Part shown: one piece after another, positions 8,125 through 16,804 of the stretch | How the letters are laid out: every line of letters starts with the position of its first letter | How positions within the stretch are numbered: the first letter of the stretch is position 1 | Program-made: the position numbers and the translations under genes | Source of the DNA: Burkholderiaceae bacterium | GTDB lineage: Bacteria; Pseudomonadota; Gammaproteobacteria; Burkholderiales; Burkholderiaceae_C | Direction: 5' to 3' | Assembly (NCBI GenBank): GCA_024235855.1 | Contig: JACKLN010000002.1 | Span: 124,001 to 188,000 of the forward strand | DNA: 64,000 bases | The notes under the pieces: model-generated | What the model was told of the DNA's origin: nothing | The model's database searches: none | The model's input: the letters and a program-made list of their open reading frames with translations, nothing else

Positions 8125-9760
8125 GCTCCTCGCGGTCCGTCGGCCGACGGACCGCTGCCTGCAGCACCCAGCCCGCGGGCGCGGGCGGTGGCTGCGCGTC
8201 GCGCGGCTGGTCGCGCAGCACCTTCAGCTGCCATCCGCAGTCGGTGTCGGCCCTGGCCTGCACACGCCAGGGCCCGTGCACTTCGAGCGCGGCCACCAGC
8301 ACCGTCGGCAGATCGGGCGCGGCCAGGCAGCCGGGCGATGCCGACAGGTGCGGGCGCAGGGCCTCGACCCAGGGTGATGCGCTGCGCGCGTGGTCGAGCA
8401 GTGGGCGCCAAAGGCTCATCAGCAGCAGCCACACCAGGGCCACGCCACCGGCGGGCAGGACCATGCTCTTCCACACCGCCTCGCGGTGGCGCCCGGTGCG
8501 CCAGCGCACCAGCCACAGCCAGACCAGACTGGCCAGCAGGGCTGGCAGCAGGTCGACCCACTGGAACGCCGGCACGAAGTCCGGCGCCAGCTTGGCGACG
8601 TTGGCGGCGGGCTTGGCCGGCACCCCGGTCATCATGGCCACGTAGATCACCCACACGGCGATGGCGCAGGTGGTGAAGAAGCACATCGACAGCCAGTCGA
8701 TCGCGGCAGTGGCACTGCGGCGCAGCGTGGGCAGCGCGAAGGCGGCCAGCACGGCAGCGCCGGGCAGCCCCAGCAGCAGCGCACGGTCGGAGCCGCGCAT
8801 GGCCAGGTTGGCGGCCAGCGCGGCCCCCAGCAGGACCAGCGGCACCGCGACGTGCCGATGGCCCAGGTGCCGCCGCCAGCGCCAGAGCGTCCACAGGACA
8901 GCTGGCCAGGCGGGCCACAGGAACCAGAGCCATTGGCGCCCGATGGACCACGCATCGCCCGCGCTCCAGCCGATGCCCACGCGCCAGGCCCAGGTGCCGC
9001 CGAGTGTGCCCAGCGTCACCGCGAGCAGCGTGGCACCAGCGACCCAGCGCGCCATCACGCGCACCTCGGCATACCCGGATCGCCGACAGACCACGGTGCC
9101 GCCGATGCCGGTGACCAAGGCCACGGCCGGGGCGCCACACACGGCCAGCGTCGGCCAGGCGATCAGGGCGGCCACGCGCGCCAGTCGCGGCCGGAACGGA
9201 GCGGCGGCCAGCGCCCACAGCACGCCGGCCACGGCGGCCAGCTGGGCCAGTTCCGGGGTCGTCTCGTGCCCCATCTGCAGCAGGCCCAGCGTGGCGATGA
9301 AGGCCAGCAGCGCAGCGTCGGCCATGGCGCGCGCGTAGTCGACCGGTGCCGCTTCGCCACCGAAGGCAAAGGCCACCGGCTGGGCAGCCTCGGTGCGCGC
9401 GAGGTGGTAGGCGGCGTACCAGAGCAGCACCAGCGTCGCCGCCAGCAGCAGCGCGAACGGCAGACGTGCAGCCAGCGGGCCGCCCAGCAACGGCCCCAGC
9501 ACGGTCACGCTGGCGGCGCCGAGCCAATGCGGCAGCAGCGGCGTGTCCAGCGGCATTCCGCCCAGCGTCGGGTTCAGCCAGCCGGTGCGACCGCTGGCCA
9601 TGGCCTCCATCAGCGCGTAGGCCGTCAGGTCGGCATTGCGCCAGGGGTCGCGCCCGAACAGGCCCGGCAGCACATAGACCGCACAGAGCAGCAACAGCGC
9701 GAGCCGCGGCAGCGGCACCGCGCCGCGCCGCGTGACCAGGGCAGGGGTCGGCGTGTTCAC
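8093..9760 (-). CDS. Polytopic glycosyltransferase family 39 (ArnT/PMT-like) protein
   Basis: A membrane protein of about 555 residues with roughly ten hydrophobic helices. The first periplasmic loop has the GT39/ArnT pattern: GRDPWRNADLTAYALMEAM then WLNPTLGGMPLDTPLLPHWL, in which the RD-type acidic residue is the usual catalytic site for transfer from a polyprenyl-linked sugar. Substrate unknown. The start is uncertain: a GTG at 9760 is used because the upstream in-frame TTG at 9805 falls inside the rpmE2 terminator. It is a monocistronic minus-strand gene converging on phoR with a 32-bp overlap. Confidence 0.7.
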   Translation of the reverse strand: MNTPTPALVTRRGAVPLPRLALLLLCAVYVLPGLFGRDPWRNADLTAYALMEAMASGRTGWLNPTLGGMPLDTPLLPHWLGAASVTVLGPLLGGPLAARLPFALLLAATLVLLWYAAYHLARTEAAQPVAFAFGGEAAPVDYARAMADAALLAFIATLGLLQMGHETTPELAQLAAVAGVLWALAAAPFRPRLARVAALIAWPTLAVCGAPAVALVTGIGGTVVCRRSGYAEVRVMARWVAGATLLAVTLGTLGGTWAWRVGIGWSAGDAWSIGRQWLWFLWPAWPAVLWTLWRWRRHLGHRHVAVPLVLLGAALAANLAMRGSDRALLLGLPGAAVLAAFALPTLRRSATAAIDWLSMCFFTTCAIAVWVIYVAMMTGVPAKPAANVAKLAPDFVPAFQWVDLLPALLASLVWLWLVRWRTGRHREAVWKSMVLPAGGVALVWLLLMSLWRPLLDHARSASPWVEALRPHLSASPGCLAAPDLPTVLVAALEVHGPWRVQARADTDCGWQLKVLRDQPRDAQPPPAPAGWVLQAAVRRPTDREELTVLWRRLPR

Positions 9761-9803
9761 GCGGCGGATGATGTCATGCGGTACGAGCGGTTCCGGCAGG
9801 CGC

Positions 9804-9827
9804 AAAAAAGGCAGCCGCAGCTGCCTT
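9804..9827 (-). terminator. Intrinsic terminator of rpmE2
   Basis: Read on the minus strand, an 8-bp stem AAGGCAGC / GCTGCCTT with a TGCG loop runs into a T6 tract, about 25 bp after the rpmE2 stop. It is one of only two hairpins with a clear U-tract found in the window, and it separates rpmE2 from the glycosyltransferase. Confidence 0.88.
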
Positions 9828-9850
9828 GTTCCAGGAGGTGGCCCGCAGGC

Positions 9851-10111
9851 TCACTTCTTGCCGCTGAGGTGCGCGAACTTGTTGCGGAACTTCTCGACGC
9901 GGCCACCCAGGCTGTCCACGCTCTTCTGCGTGCCCGTGTAGAACGGGTGGGTTTCGCTGGTCGTTTCCAGCTTCATCAGCGGGAGTTCGCGACCGTCGTC
10001 GAGCTTGATCGTCTCCTTGGTCTGCAGGCAGGACCGGGTGACGAACTGGAAGCCGTTGGACAGGTCCACGAAGCAGACGTCGCGGTAGTTGGGGTGGATG
10101 CCTTCTTTCAT
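9851..10111 (-). CDS. rpmE2: 50S ribosomal protein L31 type B
   Basis: Ribosomal protein of 86 residues. The N-terminus MKEGIHPNYRDVCFVDLSNG matches type B L31, which lacks the paired CxxC zinc cysteines of RpmE and usually replaces it under zinc limitation; in many betaproteobacteria it is the main L31. GAGG lies 7 nt upstream of the chosen ATG. The frame is open further upstream, but that stretch runs toward the 75-bp repeat and does not resemble L31. Order trxA-rho-rpmE2 is conserved in the group. Confidence 0.95.
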   Translation of the reverse strand: MKEGIHPNYRDVCFVDLSNGFQFVTRSCLQTKETIKLDDGRELPLMKLETTSETHPFYTGTQKSVDSLGGRVEKFRNKFAHLSGKK

Positions 10112-10216
10112 GGGAGCCTCGGATGTTGCCGGGAGCCACGCCGCACCACGCAGCGCACTTGCCGAAGAGGAAAACAGCGGATTGTAGCGGATGAGGGTGC
10201 GGTTTGCGGGCATCTC

Positions 10217-10441
10217 TCCACGGGCTCGCAGAGCTCGCCCGGTTCGCAAGGCACGAAACCGTCCGCAGGGACGGTTCCACGTCCTTGCTCCTCCACGGCT
10301 TCGCAGAGCTCAGCCGGTTCGTCAGGCACGAAACCGTCCGCAGGGACGGTTTCATGTCCAGACTCCTCCACGGACTCGCAGAGCTCGCCCGGTTCGCAAG
10401 GCGAGGAACAGTCCTCAAGGACTGTTCCACGTCCTTGCTCA
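10217..10441. repeat. Three tandem 75-bp repeats with nested hairpins, abutting the rho stop codon
   Basis: Units at 10217-10291, 10292-10366 and 10367-10441 keep an exact 75-bp period, each beginning TCCACGG and containing CGCAGAGCTC and a CCGGTTCG-like core. Each has a stem-loop: GAAACCGTCC-GCAG-GGACGGTTTC in the middle unit, one mismatch in the first, and GGAACAGTCC-TCAA-GGACTGTTCC in the third. Where the third unit differs inside the stem, both arms change together (C to A with G to T), so pairing is conserved. The last unit ends at the final base of the rho stop codon. Because 75 is a multiple of three, several frames stay open on both strands; I do not regard any as a gene. It fills most of the 327-bp rho-rpmE2 gap. 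Confidence 0.9.
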
Positions 10442-11704
10442 CCCACCCCGGCGCATCATGTCGAAGAAGTCGATGTTGTTCTTCGACGCCTTCATCTTGT
10501 CGAGCACGAACTCCATCGCCTCGATCTCGTCCATGTTGTAGAGCAGCTTCCGCAGGATCCAGGTCTTCTGCATGATCTCGGGCTTGAGCAGCAGTTCCTC
10601 GCGGCGCGTGCCCGACTTGTTGATCAGGATCGACGGGTAGACCCGCTTCTCGGACATGCGGCGGTCGAGGTGGATCTCGCAGTTGCCCGTGCCCTTGAAC
10701 TCCTCGTAGATGACCTCGTCCATCTTCGAGCCGGTGTCGATCAGCGCGGTGCCGATGATGGTCAGGCTGCCGCCTTCCTCGACGTTGCGCGCGGCGCCGA
10801 AGAAGCGCTTGGGGCGCTGCAGCGCGTTGGCGTCCACGCCGCCGGTCAGCACCTTGCCCGACGACGGCAGCACGTTGTTGTAGGCGCGGGCCAGGCGGGT
10901 GATGCTGTCGAGCAGGATCACCACGTCCTTCTTCAGTTCCACCAGGCGCTTGGCGCGCTCGATGACCATCTCGGCCACCTGCACGTGGCGCGCCGCCGGT
11001 TCGTCGAAGGTGGAACTGATGACCTCGCCGCGCACGGTGCGCTGCATCTCCGTCACTTCCTCGGGGCGCTCGTCGACCAGCAGCACGATCAGGTGCGCGT
11101 CCGGGTAGTTGGCCATCAGCGCATGCGCCAGGTGCTGCATCATCATCGTCTTGCCGCTCTTGGGCTGCGAGACCAGCAGCGCACGCTGGCCCTTGCCGAT
11201 GGGCGCGATGAGGTCGATGATGCGGCAGGTGACGTTCTCGGCACTGGCCTTGATGTCGCGCTCGAGCCTGAACTGTTCCTTCGGGAACAGCGGGGTCAGG
11301 TTCTCGAACATGATCTTGTGCTTGGACTGCTCGGGCGACAGGCCGTTGACGCGGTCCACCTTCACCAGCGCGAAGTAGCGCTCGCCGTCCTTGGGCACGC
11401 GCACCTCGCCCTCGACCATGTCGCCGGTGTGCAGGTTGAAGCGGCGGATCTGGCTCGGCGACAGGTAGATGTCGTCGGTGCTGGCCATGTAGCTGGCCTC
11501 GATGCTGCGCAGGAAGCCGAAGCCGTCGGGCAGCACTTCCAGCACGCCGTCGCCGAAGACCTGCTCGCCGGCCTTGGCGCGCTTCTTCATGATCGCGAAC
11601 ATCAGTTCCTGCTTGCGCAGGCGGGCCACGTTCTCGATCTCCAGTTCCTCGCCCATCTTGATGAGCTCGGAGACGTGCTGGGACTTCAGTTCTGACAGGT
11701 GCAT
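10439..11704 (-). CDS. rho: Transcription termination factor Rho
   Basis: Hexameric RNA-dependent ATPase ending transcription at Rho-dependent sites. The 421-residue protein starts MHLSELKSQHVSELIKMGEE (Rho N-terminal helical domain), then a cold-shock-fold RNA-binding domain (GDGVLEVLPDGFGFLRS), then the ATPase core with P-loop SQPKSGKTMM, Walker B VVILLDSITRLARAYN and the Q/R-loop region. Length is normal. The trxA-rho spacing of about 220 bp leaves room for a leader; Rho usually represses its own gene through such a leader, but I see no specific element. Confidence 0.98.
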   Translation of the reverse strand: MHLSELKSQHVSELIKMGEELEIENVARLRKQELMFAIMKKRAKAGEQVFGDGVLEVLPDGFGFLRSIEASYMASTDDIYLSPSQIRRFNLHTGDMVEGEVRVPKDGERYFALVKVDRVNGLSPEQSKHKIMFENLTPLFPKEQFRLERDIKASAENVTCRIIDLIAPIGKGQRALLVSQPKSGKTMMMQHLAHALMANYPDAHLIVLLVDERPEEVTEMQRTVRGEVISSTFDEPAARHVQVAEMVIERAKRLVELKKDVVILLDSITRLARAYNNVLPSSGKVLTGGVDANALQRPKRFFGAARNVEEGGSLTIIGTALIDTGSKMDEVIYEEFKGTGNCEIHLDRRMSEKRVYPSILINKSGTRREELLLKPEIMQKTWILRKLLYNMDEIEAMEFVLDKMKASKNNIDFFDMMRRGG

Positions 11705-11880
11705 GGGGATGGGCCCTCAGGTGGGGCGCCGGTGTCCGGACGCCGGCCTGCCAGACGCGTCATCGCGGTTCAGGCGGCCGGGGTCGACCCGGTGGGACTT
11801 CGGTGGGAGGAGCCCAGCGCGCTCGGGAGGCGGGGCCGACAGGTCGATGTCGTGGCCCTGTGCGCGCTGGTGTTGCCGCG

Positions 11881-11913
11881 GCCGGCTGCAGCGCCTGGTC
11901 AGGCGCCGCCGGC
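11881..11913 (-). terminator. Two-tier hairpin downstream of trxA
   Basis: Ten bases after the trxA stop, the minus strand folds into an outer stem GCCGGC/GCCGGC and an inner stem GCGCCTG/CAGGCGC with a 2-nt loop (or 6 bp and 4 nt). There is no T-tract. It may mark the trxA 3' end or attenuate read-through into rho. Confidence 0.45.
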
Positions 11914-11923
11914 TCGGGCCGGA

Positions 11924-12253
11924 TTATAGATGCGCGTCGAGGAAGGCGGCCAGTTCGGCCTTGGGCTTGGCGCCGACCAGCGAACGCACCAGCTCGCCGT
12001 TCTTCCACAGCTGCAGCGTCGGGATGCCGCGGATGCCGTACTGCGCCGGCATTTCCCGGTTCTCGTCGACGTTGAGCTTGGCGATCTGCAGCCGGCCCTC
12101 GTAGGTCTTCGACAACTCGTCGAGCACCGGGGCGATCATCTTGCACGGGCCGCACCACTCGGCCCAGTAATCGACCAGGACCGGCTTGTCCGACTTCAGC
12201 ACATCGGTGCCGAAGGTCGCGTCGGTGACGTGCTTGATCAACTCACTGCTCAT
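11924..12253 (-). CDS. trxA: Thioredoxin 1
   Basis: Cytoplasmic dithiol reductase of 109 residues with active site WCGPC (Cys34 and Cys37) and the cis-proline motif GIRGIPTLQLWKNG. AGGAG lies 7 nt before the chosen ATG. An in-frame upstream extension of about 80 residues is Arg/Pro-rich with no thioredoxin character and is rejected. It is upstream of rho on the same strand; the 266-bp region before it, shared with the divergent HDOD genes, shows no promoter I can name with confidence. Confidence 0.97.
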   Translation of the reverse strand: MSSELIKHVTDATFGTDVLKSDKPVLVDYWAEWCGPCKMIAPVLDELSKTYEGRLQIAKLNVDENREMPAQYGIRGIPTLQLWKNGELVRSLVGAKPKAELAAFLDAHL

Positions 12254-12519
12254 GGGGTTCTCCTGAGGAAACAGCGGCCCGCCCCGGCCGGCGCAATGGG
12301 CGACCCCGCGCGGCGCAACGGGCACACGGCACGACCGGTGTCGGTCGGACGGTGGCCTGCCGTGGAATTCTGACATAAAGGCCCGTCGGCCGATGCCGCT
12401 CCGTCCAAGGCGCCCGGGCCGCCCGATCGCCACCGATGCGCAGGCGCACGTGAACAACACGCGGATTGCCGGGCTGTTCATGCGTTCGTCGCTCACAGAT
12501 GGGCGTCCAATCGGAGCCG

Positions 12520-14268
12520 ATGACTGCCGCTGCCCCGCCGTCGCCCCAGGCCACGTCCGCCCGTGCGCAAGCCGTGCGCACGTTCGGCCGCTACCAGCTG
12601 CTGCAGTTGCTGGGCAAAAGCGAGCAGACCATGGCCTGGCGCGTGAACGATCCCCGCAGCGGCCAGGACCTCGTGCTCGTGATGCCGCGGCACCAGCCCC
12701 AGACCGCCGCCGCGCTGGACGCCTGGATCGCCACCGTTCGGCGTGCCGGCAGGCTGAGCCACCCCAACCTGGCGGCCGTGGTCGACAGCGGCGTGGTCGA
12801 CCACTGGCCCTTCGTGGCGCACGACCCGCGGGACGATGCCACGTTGTCCGAACGCATCAGCCGCAAGGGCGAGCCGGCGCCGGACGTCGCGGCCTGGGCG
12901 GTCCAGGGCCTGGAGGGCCTGGCCTTCGCCCACGATGCCGGCGTCGCGCACACCGACCTGCAGCCGTACCTGGTGCTGGTGTCGCCGCAGGGCCAGGTGC
13001 GCCTGATGGGCGCGGCCGTCGCCATGCCACCGGACGCCGCATCGGGCGCGACGGACTCTTCCAGCCTGGCGGCCCAGCGTGATGCCGCTCAGCGCGACGT
13101 GCTGGCCTTCGGCCTGATCGTCCATCACGCACTGGCCGGTGCCCCGGCACTCGACCAGCCCGACGTCGGACTGGCCCTGCGTGAACTACCGCCCTGGGGT
13201 CGCGAGATCATCCGGCTGCCTTTCACCACCGGCCAGCCCGTGCCCGACGCGCTGCGGGCCATCGTCAACCGCGCGACCGACCGGCAGGAGCGCCAGCGCT
13301 ACCGCAACGCACGCACGCTGCTGCGGGCCCTGCAGGGCTGGCTGAAGACCGATGCCGACGGCGGTGCCGGCCCGCTGGCGCTGCTGCTGGACCGCCTGCA
13401 CGTCGTGGGCCTGCTGCCAGCGTCCCCGGGCGTGGCCGATCGGGCCGCGCGGCTGGCCCTGATGGAGCGTGAGCGCACCATCGAACTCGCCGGCATCGTG
13501 CTGCAGGACCTGGCACTGACCTTCGAGATGCTGCGCGCGGTCAACACGGCCCAGGTGCGTGGCGGCCAGGTCGCCGGTGCCGGCCCGGTGCTCACGATCC
13601 GCCGTGCCATCGCCATGCTGGGGCTGGACGGCGTCCGCCGTGCCGCCCTGTCCCTGCGTGCCTGGCCCGGGCCGCTGGACGAGGCCAACGCCGCGCGGCT
13701 TCAGCAGCAGTTCGACCGCGCCAAGCGTGCCGCCCGCGTGGCCCAGAGTCTGCGGCCCGCCGGCTACGACCCCGAGGTCGTCTACCTGGTCACGCTGCTG
13801 CAGAACCTCGGGCGGCTGGCGGTGCATTACCACTTCCCCGACGAGGCGCAGCAGATCGCACGACTGATGCAGCCGGCGCCGAACCCGAAGGACGGCGAGC
13901 CTGACGACCCGGGCATGACCGAGGAGGCTGCATCCTGGGCCGTGCTGGGCACTGGCATCGACGACCTGGGCGTGGCCGTCGCGCGCCATTGGGGCCTGGA
14001 CACCGCCGTGCAGCACATGGTCAGGCGCCTGCCACTGTCGGCGCCCGTGCGCCAACCCGACACCGACGACGACACCCTGCGCCTGACCGCCAGCTGCGGC
14101 ATCGAGGCCGTCGACGCGCTGGCACAGCCTGCGGCGCACGTGCAACAGGCCCTGCAGCGTGTGCTGCAGCGATACGCCCGCCCGCTGGGCCTGACCTTGA
14201 AGGATCTGCAGATGGCTCTCGAGCTCCTGCCCGCTGGCGCCGACGACGCGGCCCGGAGGGCGGCATGA
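12520..14268 (+). CDS. Pseudokinase-HDOD signalling protein
   Basis: About 582 residues. Residues 22-275 follow a Ser/Thr kinase fold but lack its key residues when compared with the next gene: the glycine loop is LGKSEQTM, the ATP-lysine position is Val54, HRDLKPSN is HTDLQPYLV (144-152) and DFG is MGA (about 163-165). I infer a pseudokinase. Residues ~287-500 form an HDOD domain (ELAGIVLQDLALTFEMLRAVN; VVYLVTLLQNLGRLAVHYHF). The ATG at 12520 has GGAG close upstream; another ATG at 12499 is possible. It overlaps the downstream active kinase by 4 bp, so the two are probably made together and may form a regulator-enzyme pair. Confidence 0.8.
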   Translation: MTAAAPPSPQATSARAQAVRTFGRYQLLQLLGKSEQTMAWRVNDPRSGQDLVLVMPRHQPQTAAALDAWIATVRRAGRLSHPNLAAVVDSGVVDHWPFVAHDPRDDATLSERISRKGEPAPDVAAWAVQGLEGLAFAHDAGVAHTDLQPYLVLVSPQGQVRLMGAAVAMPPDAASGATDSSSLAAQRDAAQRDVLAFGLIVHHALAGAPALDQPDVGLALRELPPWGREIIRLPFTTGQPVPDALRAIVNRATDRQERQRYRNARTLLRALQGWLKTDADGGAGPLALLLDRLHVVGLLPASPGVADRAARLALMERERTIELAGIVLQDLALTFEMLRAVNTAQVRGGQVAGAGPVLTIRRAIAMLGLDGVRRAALSLRAWPGPLDEANAARLQQQFDRAKRAARVAQSLRPAGYDPEVVYLVTLLQNLGRLAVHYHFPDEAQQIARLMQPAPNPKDGEPDDPGMTEEAASWAVLGTGIDDLGVAVARHWGLDTAVQHMVRRLPLSAPVRQPDTDDDTLRLTASCGIEAVDALAQPAAHVQQALQRVLQRYARPLGLTLKDLQMALELLPAGADDAARRAA

Positions 14269-16655
14269 ACGCGGCGCACGTGGCCGGGCGCCGCGTCGGC
14301 CGGTTCGAACTGCTGCGCCAGCTGGGCCGCGGCGCGCAGGCCACGGTCTGGCTGGGCTACGACGCGCGGCTGGACCGCGAGGTCGCGATCAAGCTGCTCG
14401 ACCCCCAGGCGGCCGAACTGCAGGAATGGCTGCACGAGGCCCGAGCCGTCAGCCGCCTGACCCACCCGAACATCGTGCCGGTGTTCGAGGCCGACACCGC
14501 CGATGGCCAGCCCATGCTGGTGTTCGAGTACGTCGACGGTGGCACCCTGGCCGATGCACGCCGTGGCAAGGGGCCGATGCCGCCGCGCGAAGCGGTGGCG
14601 CTGATGACCGGCGTGCTGGACGCGCTGGCCACGGCACACGCGCAGGGCATCGTGCACCGCGACCTGAAGCCGTCGAACCTGCTGCTCTCCAGCGACGGGC
14701 GTGCACGGGTGATGGACTTCGGCATCGCCGCACGCGTGGCCGGTGGTGGCGACGGCCGCATCGCCGGCACGCCGGGCTACATGTCGCCCGAGGCAGCGCG
14801 TGGCGAGCCGCCAGCGCCGCAGATGGACGTCTTTGCCGCTGGCATGCTGCTGGGCGAGCTGCTGGCGGGCATGCCCCTGCTGCGCGAGCGTGATCCCTAC
14901 CGCGCCATCCACCGCGTGCAGCACGAGGACTTCGCCGTGCCGGCGCAGGTGCGCATCGACGACACGTTGCGTGCCATCGTGGCCCGTGCCGTGGCCCGCG
15001 ACCCGCGCCAGCGCTACGACAGCGCAGCGTCGTTCCGGGACGCCCTGGTCGCCTGGGCCAACCCGACCGAGCAGGGCGATGCTGCGGCCGGTGGCGGGCA
15101 CGGCACGCTGGAGTTCCTGCTCCGGCGCATGAAGCACAAGCGGGACTTCCCGGCGCTGGGTGAATCCATCGTGCGCATCCAGCGCATCGCCAGTTCCGAG
15201 ACCGAGAGCCTCGCCAGCCTGTCGGCCGAGATCCTCAAGGACGTCGCGCTGACCAACAAGCTGCTGCGCATGGTCAACACCGTGCACTTCGCCAACGCGG
15301 GCGCCGGCAACATCAGCACCATCTCGCGGGCGGTGGCCCTGGTGGGCTTTGCCGGCATCCGCAACATGGCGCTGTCGGTGGTGCTGCTGGACCACATGCA
15401 GGACCAGGAGCACGCGGCGCAGATCCGCGAGGAGTTCCTGCGCGGCCTGATGGCCGGCACGCTGGCCGCCGAACTCACGCCCAACCCGCGCGAGGCCGAG
15501 GAAACCTTCATCGGCGCGATGTTCCAGAACCTGGGGCGCATGCTGACGCAGTACTACTTCCCGGAGGAAGCCCAGCAGATCCGGCAAAGCGCCAAGGGGT
15601 CGGGCATGGCGGCCGAGGACAAGGCCGCCGTGAAGGTGCTGGGCCTGAGCTACGGGGAACTGGGCGTGGGCGTGGCCAGATCCTGGGACCTGCCCGACAC
15701 GCTGCAGCGCATGATGGCGATGCCCGCCGGGGAGCCTCCGGCCAAGGGCGTGGACAAGGGCGTCGAACGCCAGCGCTGGATCGGCCGCATCGCCAACGAG
15801 ATCACCGACACGATGCTCGGCGACGACGTGGCCGGTGTCGACGCGCGCATCGGCCGCCTGGCCGACGCGTTCGCGCCGGCGCTGGGCCTGCCGCGGCGCA
15901 CCGTGCTGAGCGCGGCCGAGGCCGCGCGGGAGCGTCTGACCCAGCTGGCGGATGCCCTCGGCCTGCACGTCACGCCGGACGCCCCGGCCAGCCGGCTGAT
16001 GGTGCCACCGCACGAGCTGCCCACGGACACGCTGGCCCCGCACCAGCTCGCCGCCACTGCGCATGCGCCGCTGGACGACGGCCTGACCATCGTGCTCGAC
16101 GACCGGCCCGCCGCCGCGCCCGCCGGCCCGCCGGCGTCGGAACTGCTGGCCTCGGGCATCCAGGACATCACCAACAGCATGGTGGCCGACGGCTTCAAGC
16201 TCAACGAGGTGCTGCGCATGGTGCTGGAGACCATGTACCGGGCCCTGGGCTTCCGCCGCGTGATCTTCTGCCTGCGCGACCCGAAGACCGAGACGCTGAC
16301 TGGCCGCTTTGGCCTCGGCGACGACGTGGACGCGGTCAAGGCCGCGTTCAAGGTGCCGCTGAAGCCTGCCGGGGCGCCCGACCTGTTCACGGCCATCTGC
16401 ACCAAGGGCATGGACACGTTGATTGCCGATGCCACGGGCGGCACCGTGGCGCAGCGGCTGCCGGGCTGGTACCGCGACGCGATCAATGCGCCGACCTTCC
16501 TGCTGCTGCCGATGGCGATGAAGGGCAAGACCTTCGCGCTGATCTACGCCGACAAGGGCAAGCCCGGCGGCATCGAGGTCGACGAGAAGGAACTGTCGCT
16601 GCTGCGCACGCTGCGCAACCAGGCGGTGATGGCCTTCAGGCAGCTCGGCTCGTGA
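14265..16655 (+). CDS. Ser/Thr protein kinase with HDOD and GAF domains
   Basis: About 796 residues. The N-terminal kinase looks active: glycine loop LGRGAQATVW, Lys43 in VAIKLL, catalytic loop HRDLKPSN (131-138), DFG at 151-153 and activation segment AGTPGYMSPE. Residues ~280-490 are an HDOD domain (SAEILKDVALTNKLLRMVNT; IGAMFQNLGRMLTQYYF), found in proteins that gather signals for motility, cell cycle or stress. Residues ~633-795 resemble a GAF domain (EVLRMVLETMYRALGFRRV). No transmembrane segment is seen, so it is probably cytoplasmic. The ATG overlaps the upstream pseudokinase stop (ATGA). Target proteins and ligand are unknown. Confidence 0.88.
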   Translation: MNAAHVAGRRVGRFELLRQLGRGAQATVWLGYDARLDREVAIKLLDPQAAELQEWLHEARAVSRLTHPNIVPVFEADTADGQPMLVFEYVDGGTLADARRGKGPMPPREAVALMTGVLDALATAHAQGIVHRDLKPSNLLLSSDGRARVMDFGIAARVAGGGDGRIAGTPGYMSPEAARGEPPAPQMDVFAAGMLLGELLAGMPLLRERDPYRAIHRVQHEDFAVPAQVRIDDTLRAIVARAVARDPRQRYDSAASFRDALVAWANPTEQGDAAAGGGHGTLEFLLRRMKHKRDFPALGESIVRIQRIASSETESLASLSAEILKDVALTNKLLRMVNTVHFANAGAGNISTISRAVALVGFAGIRNMALSVVLLDHMQDQEHAAQIREEFLRGLMAGTLAAELTPNPREAEETFIGAMFQNLGRMLTQYYFPEEAQQIRQSAKGSGMAAEDKAAVKVLGLSYGELGVGVARSWDLPDTLQRMMAMPAGEPPAKGVDKGVERQRWIGRIANEITDTMLGDDVAGVDARIGRLADAFAPALGLPRRTVLSAAEAARERLTQLADALGLHVTPDAPASRLMVPPHELPTDTLAPHQLAATAHAPLDDGLTIVLDDRPAAAPAGPPASELLASGIQDITNSMVADGFKLNEVLRMVLETMYRALGFRRVIFCLRDPKTETLTGRFGLGDDVDAVKAAFKVPLKPAGAPDLFTAICTKGMDTLIADATGGTVAQRLPGWYRDAINAPTFLLLPMAMKGKTFALIYADKGKPGGIEVDEKELSLLRTLRNQAVMAFRQLGS

Positions 16656-16699
16656 GGCCGGCGCCGCACCGTTAGCGCTTCGACGCGTCGGCAGGAAGA

Positions 16700-16800
16700 G
16701 GGTGCCGAGCCTGACCCCGGCACTGGTTGCAACGCTGAGGGCTGCTTGGTTCCCCACCTGACCCGGTTGGGCGCGCTTCCATGCGGGGAGGCCCGGCGGG
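16700..16800 (-). ncRNA. ffs: Bacterial small signal recognition particle RNA (4.5S RNA)
   Basis: The minus strand carries the Ffh-binding core: GGTCAGGT, tetraloop GGAA (16753-16750), then AAGCAGCC, as in 4.5S RNA. Flanking arms pair over about 94 nt: GCCGGGCC (16797-16790) with GGCTCGGC (16711-16704), CCCCG with CGGGG and TGG with CCA, forming the long hairpin of the small SRP RNA. The two pairs closing the tetraloop are GG/CC instead of the E. coli CC/GG; both sides changed, so the helix is kept. Exact ends are estimated. It lies near dnaX-ybaB-recR, a common betaproteobacterial setting for ffs. Confidence 0.9.
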
Positions 16801-16804
16801 AAGC

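Noticed and set aside
9761..9805. TTG start for the GT39-like gene at 9805
   Set aside because: It would begin inside the rpmE2 terminator hairpin, leaving no leader or ribosome-binding site.
10217..10441. CRISPR array
   Set aside because: The 75-bp units are directly adjacent with no spacers, and no cas genes are in the window.
10108..10446. Cysteine/glutamate-rich repeat ORF (about 112 codons, minus) within the 75-bp tandem repeat
   Set aside because: Open only because the unit is a multiple of three; several other frames on both strands are equally open, and the changes between units preserve hairpins, not a protein.
8390..11695. An 1101-codon open frame on the plus strand across the glycosyltransferase, rpmE2, repeat and rho
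   Set aside because: Gln/His/Arg-rich antisense composition, while the opposite strand encodes recognisable rpmE2 and rho.
13827..16757. A 976-codon minus-strand open frame across the kinase-HDOD genes
   Set aside because: Antisense composition with no motifs; the plus-strand genes have clear domains. Its end also runs through the SRP RNA.
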